A stretch of 64,000 bases of DNA from contig OZ026515.1 of NCBI GenBank assembly GCA_964019695.1, forward strand, positions 127,036,375 through 127,100,374, in the 5' to 3' direction. A model generated the notes under the pieces. The model saw only the letters and a program-made list of their open reading frames with translations, ran no database searches and was not told the DNA's origin. The DNA is from Loripinus fragilis. Lineage: Eukaryota; Mollusca; Bivalvia; Lucinida; Lucinidae. Shown here in pieces: positions 55,890 through 64,000 of this stretch (the stretch's first letter is position 1; the number at the start of each line of letters is the position of its first letter). The position numbers and the translations under genes were made by a program.

Positions 55890-56148
55890 TTATAGTCCGT
55901 TTCAATGAGCATAGATAGCAGACTTGCCCTTGTCAACGACCGGAAGCATTTTATCAAATACTGTTTAGTATCTTTATTATCGCGCCTGCGCAAGACAATG
56001 GCAGACTTGCAGATGAAAGATTGTTTCTGATTGGTGGATAATTTAGATAGTCCGTTTCAATGAGCATAGATAGCAGACTTGCAGAAATAAGATTGTTTCT
56101 GATTGGTGGATAATTTAGAGTAAATTTGATTATAGACAGCTGCCGCTG
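55890..56148 (+). repeat. Direct duplication of about 158 bp spacing
   Basis: ATAGTCCGTTTCAATGAGCA, continuing to TAGATAGCAGACTTGC, is present at about 55,893 and 56,050. A second phrase, AAGATTGTTTCTGATTGGTG, occurs at about 56,019 and 56,090. Confidence 0.85.
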
Positions 56149-56149
56149 A

Positions 56150-56280
56150 AAAAAATATTTTGAAACGAGTTTTTATTCTGTTGCTAGGGTCATGCCCCAG
56201 GGGTGGGACTTGGGGATGCTGGGGGTCAAAACTTTAGCGCGGGGATTAGCGATGGTGCCCCATCGACTGCGCATTCTAGT
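56150..56280 (+). repeat. Right-end fragment of the CCCCACGC-type repeat
   Basis: Contains GGGTCATGCCCCAGGGGTGG and GATGCTGGGGGTC as in the 293 bp units at 49.5-50.3 kb, then GCGCGGGGATTAGCGATGG and CCCATCGACTGCGCATTC. It may be the detached end of the same original element, separated by the insertions between. Confidence 0.7.
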
Positions 56281-56688
56281 TGCAAATTGGAATAAGTTTA
56301 ATCAATAAACACGAATTAGATACCCTGGTGACCGTCATGTTTTACTACCGTCTGACCCTTAAGGTGGGCACCAACATTATGAAACATTTTGTTTCAAAAA
56401 TTGCAGGAAATATAATATCTGTTTAATCAATACGGCTTGTTTTCCGTTTGTTTACAATTGACGAACCACAAGACAGTTGGACCGAGATCAGGACCGACAA
56501 AATATGGGTCCTTATCTGGATCCAAACTATTTGATACTATGATTGTGTTCCTGAAAGATATTTGAAAAATTAATTTTGAAAAAAGTCAGCAAACGAAAAT
56601 AAAAGCATTAACAAAAGAGACCGATTACTTGAATCCTGGCACAGACCTGTGGTTAAAGAGATATCATTTTAAGATAAGTCTTTGTTTA
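56281..56688. other. No gene seen
   Basis: A short foldback-like piece, GACCGAGATCAGGACC / GGGTCCTTATCTGGATCC, lies at 56,480-56,525. No coding feature. Confidence 0.45.
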
Positions 56689-57430
56689 GCTCTGGTGGCA
56701 ATTTTGTTAAAGAGCAACATGAGGAAGATTTCAGTGAAATTATTTTGAATTTGAATAAGTGGTTCAGGAGATATTTTTTATCTAAAGCTCTGGTAGCCCT
56801 TTTGTTCAGCGCAGCGGAACCATTTCTGCAGTTTTTGTAGAGGGCATTGTGAGGAATGTATCTCTAAAATTTTTTTGTTTTTGAAGCAGTGGTTCATGAG
56901 AAGATGGTGTTCAAAATATTTCTTATCTAGATCTCTGGTGGCCCGTTTGTTCGGTGGAGCGGTTCTTTTTGTGCAATTATGCTAGAGAACTTTATGAGAA
57001 ACATTTATGTGAAATTGTTTTGAATTTGGAGCAGTGGTTCAGGAGGATATGTGGTTTAAAAGTATTTTTATCTAGAGCTCTGTAGGCCCCTTTGCTTGGC
57101 GGAGCAAAACCAATCGTGCAATAATGCTAGAGGACATTATGAGGTACATTTTTGTGAAATTGTTTTGAATTGGACCAGTGGTTCAGGAGGATATGTGGTT
57201 TAAAGGTAGTTCTTATCTAGAGCTCTAGCGGCCCCTTTGTTTGGCGGAGCGAAATTAATCGTGCAATTATCAAAAAGGGCATTATGAGGAAAATTTCTGT
57301 GAAATTATATTAAATTTGAACCAGTGATTCTGTAGAAAATACCGTTGAAAGATATTTCTTATCAAGAGTTCTGGTGGTCGTTGTTCGGCGTAGCAGAACC
57401 ATATTTGCAATTTGGTAGAGGGCATTGTTA
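56689..57430 (+). repeat. Tandem repeat with 145 bp period, six units
   Basis: The phrase GAGCTCTGGTGGCCC or a variant recurs at about 56,689, 56,787, 56,931, 57,077, 57,222 and 57,366, spacing 98 and then 144-146 bp. Every unit also has GCGGAGC-AA-C, GTGAAATT-TTTTGAATTTG and GTGGTTCAGGAG. The array is the inverse of the one at 10.7-11.2 kb. Confidence 0.9.
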
Positions 57431-58552
57431 CAACACGCTTTATAATCATGTGATATTTTATACATTTTGATTTTTAATTCCATTTTGCGCTGTCAACGTC
57501 GATGCAGAATGAAAAAAAAGTTGTAATAAAGCAATTACATGTATTTCATTTTGTGTTGATATGCTCCATATCAACACAAATTGAAATAATGTTATAAGAG
57601 CCCTTTTTTCTTCTAACGGTATACAAAAGCATAGGAAGCAATGTTAGATACTGTCAACATCTTTAAATTAAATTTTCGACGAACTGTTATTTTGTTTATC
57701 TGTGCTAGGCGATCGGCAGAGAGGAGTCAAAATATCACTAATGCACCGGTACAACATATCTCAAAATGAAGCCTGATAAGTCCTCGTTATGAACCTAAAG
57801 GCATCAAAAGTGGTCCAGAGCCTGAAAAGTGACCTTATGGACCATACTGAAAGCCTCGTAAAAACACAATTGCTCCTAATATTACTAGTCAACACTCTTA
57901 AAAACTTGTTTTTTCTTGAATAATGGAAATTTGTACTGAACAAACAGTAGCAAGATATTTTTCAAATGCGGGGCACAAAATAATGATCATAATACAAGGA
58001 ATAGTACTATTATTCCATGCGAAAATATACCGTTGTAAAGTCATATATGTAGCACGAGAAAGAGTTCTGCCAAAGTGCCAAAGTTTTTGACAATGAACTG
58101 CTAATACACCCCCCTCCCCCAGGGGGAATTTTGTACACTCTGATTTTCTACAACTACATTACATGCGCTCTGTTTGCACAAATGGTAGTTAAAATGAACC
58201 TCATATAAGTTAAGATAGATTCTGCCAGAGATTCTGGGTGTTTGTAGAAGTTTCAGCTGGGCTGAAGCATCGGTTAAGAACCCCTACCTTAACAAGCTAG
58301 GTTCTGGGCTATCGTCTCAGAAGTCCGACTGCTCGTTGAGTTTCAAACTTGCTAGGCTGGAACCGAAATCAGGTTGGAAACGTTATATCTCCAACCTGAT
58401 TCGAAGACCATTCGATGCTCATAGCTTTCAGCTGGACTGAACGCATAAGAAAGTTTGGAAACGTCCAAACCAGGTTCTTAGCTTTTTCTCAGACAGGCAG
58501 GCTGAAGCCCATACAAGTTGGCGCTTCATAACGTTATATGCTTGGAGCATAA
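57431..58552. other. No gene; hairpin near 58,370
   Basis: AATCAGGTTGGAAACG and CTCCAACCTGATTCG pair at about 58,368-58,405, and TTCAGCTGG-CTGAA words recur around it (58,250 and 58,428), suggesting an eroded foldback element at about 58,240-58,510. There is no ORF of note. Confidence 0.55.
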
Positions 58553-60016
58553 CGTTTATAGATTAGCTTAGGGATACAGTTGAGCTACGTTTCCAGCACT
58601 TAGGCTAGAACGTGTTTCAAACAAGGGGTTTGAAACGATTATGAAGTCAGAGCTAGTTATAAAATTGCTCAGCGCTATTGTAAAGCTGAGAGTACTAACA
58701 GCCATCTTGCTGGTGTGGCGACCATAGTTGATTTGTTTTGTTGAGCTACATGCCAAGAATTTGTGATGATCGTTTATGATCATATAGCGCATGTTATGAG
58801 CATTTTGTCTGTTCATAATACTGACGTTTATAGAGTGTATTAGTCTTGGAATATCGTAGTTCATAATTTATATGCTGAACTAGTGCTGTCCAGCTGAAGA
58901 CATCGTCGCTTCATAGCACGCCCATTATAAACATTGTTCAGGCTTCGTCATAGGGCTCTAACAACAAGGTTATAGCCAGACCTCATCAACTATCTGACAT
59001 CTCAACTTTATATCCATTTCAACGTGAAAGAAATATGACACAAGGTAATTAGAAATGCATATATATTCTTATCACCAAAATCATGTTTACTTTGTTAACA
59101 TTGCATGTACGTCTTACATTGGTAACATGTTTATACTGAATATAGTGCTCTCTCAATGCTATTTTTGTAAGAACAGTTGTCTTTTTTGTATGTGCCTTGA
59201 ATCAAGACCCTGGTGTGTACGCAGCCCATTTTTTGTGAATATTCCTATAACACTTTTCTGATAAGGATTCCTGCATTAACTTGGCTATGTCACGTTTATA
59301 GATTAACTCAGGGATACAATTGAGCTACGTACCTGGCACTGAGGCTGGAACGTGCTTCGATTATTAAGTTAGAGCTAGTTATAAAATTGCTAAGCGCTAT
59401 TGTAAAGCTGAGAGCACCTTCAGCCATCTTGCTAGCGTGGCGACCATAGTTGATTTGTTTTGTTGAGTCCCATGCCAGGAATTTGTGTTGACGTTTATGA
59501 CCATATAGTTCGTGTTATGAGCATTTTGTCTGTACATATTACTGACATTTATAGAGTATATTAGTCTTGGAATATCATAGTTCATAATCTATATGCTGAA
59601 CTTTGCTTGCCCAGCTGAAGACATCGTCGCTTCATAGCACGCCCATTATAAACATTGTTCAGACATCGTCATTGGGCGCTAACGACAAGGTTATAGCCAG
59701 GCCTCACCACCTACTGACATCTGAACTTAATTTTCGTTTCAATTGGAAAGAAATAAAACACATGGTAATTAGAAATGCATAGATTCTTATCACTAAGATC
59801 ATGTATACTTTGTTAACATTGCATGTACGTCTTTCATTGTTAACAATGTTTATACTGAGTATAGTGTTCTCTCAATGCTAGTTTTTGTCAGAACAGTTGT
59901 CTTTTTTTTTTGCATGTGCTTTGAATCCATACCTTGGTGTTTGCGAGGCCCATTTTTATGAATATTCATTCAACACTTTGTTATTAAGTATTCCTGCTAT
60001 AATTTGGTTATGTCAC
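58553..60016 (+). repeat. 740 bp tandem duplication, two units
   Basis: Unit 1 is 58,553-59,292 and unit 2 is 59,293-60,016, both starting CGTTTATAGATTA and ending GGNTATGTCAC. Many words are identical over long stretches (GCCATCTTGCT, GCGACCATAGTTGATTTG, AGCACGCCCATTATAAACATT), with indels of a few to about 25 bases. The minus-strand open frames in the two units differ in length and frame usage, so a coding role is not supported. Confidence 0.92.
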
Positions 60017-60479
60017 AATCTGTTTAGTGGTAGTAAGCATCAGCTATTTTAGCATTAATTGCTGAAACTATCAGCTAGTAAGATTCTATCAATGCACTTT
60101 TTTATTTTAATTATTTACTTTTCCATCCAACATTCTAAAAGAACATTGTCAATTTGAATGACAAATTCGGTCGACCTCATTCTGGCTGCTAAAGTCCTAT
60201 AAATCAAAATCAGTATTCAAAGTAATAATTGACCAATTTCTTGGATATGATCATATGACATGTGAATCCACCAGTATTACTTAATTTTCGATTTCGCGGG
60301 GATGTTTATTCTTAATAAACTACACGTATTTACTCATAAAATTAACGTTGCTTAAGTAAATGATCAGAAGTACTATGTTGGTTTAATTGAATTAACACTT
60401 TCATTCATTAAACAATGAAAGCTCTGCTATATACAAATACTTGATTCTATCTGGGCTGTGAAACTGGCTTAAGCACTAC
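60017..60479. other. No gene seen
   Basis: AT-rich sequence with no supported feature. Confidence 0.45.
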
Positions 60480-60605
60480 ATTGAAATATGTTTACTGACC
60501 GTTTCAAGGCGGTACTTCTTTTATGGATCATTTGTGTTCTTTATATCTTGTGTTTGTCATGCTTTCGCATCTGTTCATTGTTGCTTTGTGGTCACCTTTC
60601 AGACT
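60480..60605 (+). repeat. Family B fragment
   Basis: Contains TGACCGTTTCAAGGCGGTAC, TTGTGTTTGTCATGCTTTC and CTTTGTGGTCACCT. It lacks the 3' half of family B, so it is an internally truncated copy. Confidence 0.72.
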
Positions 60606-61589
60606 CAATTAAATGCTATCTTTCGCAGCATTTTGGATGTACTTATCGTCTTGTTATATATTTTGTATAGTAATATATGTTACTTTAACAATTTTTAAAG
60701 AAAAATGGATTTATGCTTAATCAGCTGGTCCTTGGGAGCACTAGTTGTCTCTGTTAATGAGGTTTAAAACCTATAGTTTCGACCAAATCGATAAAAATAG
60801 TTTATTTGTTTTTTGTTTTAAAATGATATAAAATATTTCACAAAAGTACATATGCTTTGACAATTTGTAATAGTCTCTTAATAAGAACTGATAAATTCAA
60901 TGTTGGACAAACTAATATCTTTACGTCAACAACAATGTATTTAACACAAAAATCAGTTTGAAATGAAATAAAAATATCGTATGGTGTATCATTAAGTGAA
61001 TTAAGCAAAATATAGAATGCTTTAAAGGTTGTAAGAAACGTTACATATTGCCAAACAATTAAAATATAATCCTTCAAGCCAAAAGCAATGTTCAATATCT
61101 CTTTTGATCTTGTTTATCAACAGAATGCTCATAAATGATGTTACAAAGCTTACAAGTAGGGTTACTTACTTTGTTTTTGAATGAAAATGTTCTTTCCTTA
61201 CGTAACGTTTTCTTCTGGGTTTGTCGTATTCAACAGCGTATTACTATAAGTTTTCGTGATAGAAGCAAGCTGTTTGCAGTTTTGAAATAACCAATTAATT
61301 GTCCTTTTAGAAAGACTTAATTTTAGCCCTTAGCTTCCATCTGTTCAGCCAAGCACTGTCCTTTTACATTTACTGGTCTGTGGCCAGGAAGTCTCGATAG
61401 AGACTATTAAACGCTTTTTTGTTTTCTGTTGTGAGTTGGCTCCTTGTATCGTCAATTTAACAGGTAACCGACTCTATGGCGACGACAGCAACGGTAAACG
61501 ATACTAGATCTTTACCAGGATTAAGACCTGTAAAGCTTTTTCCATAGACCGCCATTATTTCGCTTTTCGAGCAAGGCAGATCAAGGGAT
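60606..61589. other. No gene seen
   Basis: No supported exon or element. A phrase at about 61,525 (CCATAGACCGCCATTAT) resembles one at about 49,396. Confidence 0.45.
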
Positions 61590-61680
61590 AATGAAAATAA
61601 GTAAGGGTACAAAGATCAGGAATCGATATAATCAAGTACTACACCTGACCCAGGATACGAATGGGAAAGTGATAAACTCA
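61590..61680 (-). repeat. Family B 3'-terminal fragment
   Basis: Only the end of the unit remains: AAAGATCAGGAATCGATA, CTACACCTGACCCAGG, GAATGGGAAAGTG. It is a strongly 5'-truncated insertion. Confidence 0.78.
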
Positions 61681-62684
61681 TAGTCTATTTCTCTGTGTTT
61701 AACAAACGTACGCTGCACTGTAGTCTTGTTTATTAAATAAGGCTAAGTACAGTGTGTGCTGTGAGTTAGACTCCAGGCTAAAACTAATTCAGAATTGGCC
61801 AAAATTATGGTATGTTTCCCGCCAAATCAGCACGACAACATTGCCAAAAGAGAGCGCCGTTTTCGACCCTGATATAGCATCCGAGCGGTGCGGCACAAGC
61901 GTCGAAGAACTGCTATGATAGATTCTGTTTCATTCTTTAGTTAAGCCTTTTTTTATTCTGTTTACCGGTCAGCAGGTACCCTGTCAAACAGGAAATGCCC
62001 AGATGAAGTGCCATATGAGACGCTATTTCATCAGGATCAGCACTGTTTGTTAAACACAAAAGCTGACAGAGAAGTCAATTCCATTGCATGCCAAAGTTTG
62101 ACAAGCTTTAAGTTTGCCCTAGAAAATTCACGGCTGTAAAGTTAATTGAAAGTATGGAAATAACAGCTTTTATAAAGCAGGGATAGGCGATTTCGAAGGA
62201 CACAAATTCAGCAGCAAGTAAACCCTCTTCAGTTATGTTTCCCGACTCAACAGATATGTGCCCTATGCTTCTTTGATGCTTACACTTTCTTTATTGAATG
62301 ATTCAAAATGTAGTGACAGTACGTTATGCTCAAATTGTTGCCCATTTAAAGATGCAGCCATACCCCACCCACTCTGATTACTATAGTCTAACGATAAAAT
62401 TCAACATCTTGAGTTTTTCATCGTTTTGATTATTTTCGTTCGGTTTGTTTGCATGGACAAAGGCCATTTACAGATGACAGATTCTGATTAAATTACGCCA
62501 TGCATCACGTCCCTTTTGCATTGTGTAAGTGATGTTAACGTAAGTTCTCAATCACGTGACAAAAATTTCTGACATGCTTTACACAATTTAATCGTAATCG
62601 CCATATGATTGCAAGTGTACGTAGTCAATGTCAGATTTGTGAGTGTACATTAATATAAATTACGGAGAATTTTCTTAAAATGAG
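61681..62684. other. No gene seen
   Basis: No supported coding, RNA or repeat feature. Confidence 0.45.
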
Positions 62685-62890
62685 CTGTTTGTTTGTTTGA
62701 TTTGATTCTTTACGTCCCATCAACAATCTTTCAGTTAAACAGGGACGGGCCTTCCTGGGTTGAACCAGTACTTAGCTAGGATAGATGTGTCTTGCTCAAG
62801 GACCACAACACATTGACGCCGGTGAGGCTCGAACCCACGGCCCCTCGGTCTCGAGTCAAGCACTCTACCACTGAGCCACTGCACTCCCTT
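62685..62890 (-). mobile_element. tRNA-derived SINE, minus-strand full-length copy
   Basis: Reverse complement of the copy at 18,288: head with GTGGCTCAGTGGTAGAGTGC and GTGGGTTCGAGCCTCACC, body with GCAAGACACATCTATCC, tail with AAAGAATCAAATCAAACAAA. It is nearly full length with both polymerase III boxes present. Confidence 0.9.
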
Positions 62891-64000
62891 AAAATATGAG
62901 CTGAGCTTCCACCCACCTTCACCTTTTGAGCCAATCACTGTCCTTTTGACAATTACAGTTCTGTGACCACCAGTACGCCTGATATTTGTTGTTTGTCTTG
63001 GACAGCTCCGATTCTGTGCTTTTTCCAGAAGTCTCGAGCAGGCTACTAATTAGTTCTATTGAAAGTGACTTGTAGTCTTTACGGAATAAATCTTTTAAAC
63101 TGGAGTTCCGAGACCTTGTCCGAGGTTATAAAAATGTTCATGCTTAATCACACTGGTAAATGTATACGTCGAATTGGTGGTATTTACGCGTATTGTCGGT
63201 ACTTCATAGACCGGAAGTGGTAGATATTGGTGTTAATACTACATAGAAAAACATGCCATATGCCTAAAGGACTATAGACTTCAATCATTTTTAAGTATTT
63301 AGTATGTACATGGCGATTTATGTAAGCATTTAGAAATAGATTCGAGTACCGATCGTCCACTGCCGTCAATATAAACTTGTCTGGGACAACTATATGTAGT
63401 TTTTCGATTTTGCTCCCAATGTGTGTGGTGGTTTTGTACGTATGTAATTCCTGATACCCTTTCTAGTTCTGCAATTATCATTCTTGCTGAAGTAGAAACA
63501 AAGAGCTGATATTGCTTTGTTTCAATAATGTTCATGCTGTCATGCACGATTGTCAGTGTTATATGTCCCTTCCTCGCGGTGCCGTGGGTTGGTCTGCAAG
63601 TTATTGTTTCGTTGTAATGCTACGAATGCAACAGTCAACCGTCATCATATACTTCCTGCAAATGGTTCGTTTAGATCCATATAAGCATATCGTCCTTTTA
63701 ATGGGACATCGGCAAACAGTGCAAAACCAGATCAGACGCCGGTTCCTCACTGTTTGCTAACAGAATCTACTTTTAAAATGTGTATGAAATCATAAATTTA
63801 CTACCCAACAACCCTTAATTTCAAAATGAACTCGTCCAATTGATAAGTATTGGAAAATACAATCGGTTTAAATGGCTTAATTATCGGAGGTTTCTTTTAT
63901 CTGTTACATGTACATGTAGCTCGCTTTTCGATTTCCCCATTCGTCAGACATCATTAATTCTAATCTTAGAATTGTGATATCTTTAGCAGAGCTACACCAC
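62891..64000. other. No gene; small family A fragment
   Basis: A family A piece (TTCCTCGCGGTGCCGTGGGT, then TGGTCTGCAAG) lies at about 63,568-63,605. Near 63,705-63,760 the GCAAACAGTG / CACTGTTTGC pair is a short foldback related to family D. Otherwise unremarkable. Confidence 0.55.

Noticed and set aside
58568..59585. Related minus-strand ORFs in both units of the 740 bp duplication
   Set aside because: The shared part is short, the frames diverge after indels, and no domain is recognisable; the similarity follows from the DNA duplication.

Overview
This is non-bacterial, AT-rich, repeat-saturated DNA. It has no operons, rRNA, phage or CRISPR features. One spliced animal gene exon, a mariner with an intact transposase, tRNA-derived SINEs, a LINE, hAT and Tc1-like DNA elements, and many foldback elements point to a metazoan. 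Repeats opening with AGCTCACCTGAGC, multi-unit repeats of roughly 145 to 370 bp, and retroelement remnants encoding an FPFLDGDVP-type reverse transcriptase match what I know from bivalve mollusc genomes. A bivalve is therefore the best guess; the species cannot be named from the window.

Only two coding features look functional. On the minus strand at 11,609-12,360 there is the terminal exon, or one of the last exons, of a rhodopsin-class neuropeptide GPCR resembling the ETHR/GHSR/TRHR cluster; it runs from TM3 through TM7. On the minus strand at 43,012-44,073 there is an uninterrupted 353-residue mariner transposase with a D,D34D catalytic triad, inside a 1.88 kb element.

Layout. 0-3.8 kb: retroelement 3' ends, foldback element D1 and copy 1 of a long duplicated segment holding a 546 bp tandem repeat. 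3.8-7.8 kb: little, except a GACA microsatellite and an odd ACGAA/TTCGT-rich stretch. 7.8-9.6 kb: copy 1 of a second duplicated segment. 10.7-13.7 kb: mollusc-type tandem repeats around the GPCR exon. 14.3-18.7 kb: a decayed retroelement, then a dead Tc1-like transposon carrying a SINE. 19.5-26.5 kb: tandem repeats and copy 2 of the first segment. 27-36.3 kb: foldback elements, a retroelement end with a perfect 46 bp flanking duplication, and a chimeric retrocopy. 36.7-39.2 kb: copy 2 of the second segment, enlarged by foldback insertions. 39.3-48.3 kb: a nest of retroelement fragments, two 21 bp minisatellites and the mariner. 49.4-57.4 kb: nested DNA elements, including a LINE inside a TIR element with CTAT duplications and a hAT element with an 8 bp duplication. 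58.5-60.0 kb: a 740 bp tandem duplication. 60-64 kb: mostly unique sequence with one SINE.

The repeats have no joint pathway; together they record layered insertions. Several paralogous copies act as natural empty sites that show exactly what inserted and where. Two related 3'-end families, called A and B here, occur about 17 times and are associated with the reverse transcriptase remnants, so they are probably its terminal regions or non-autonomous derivatives.
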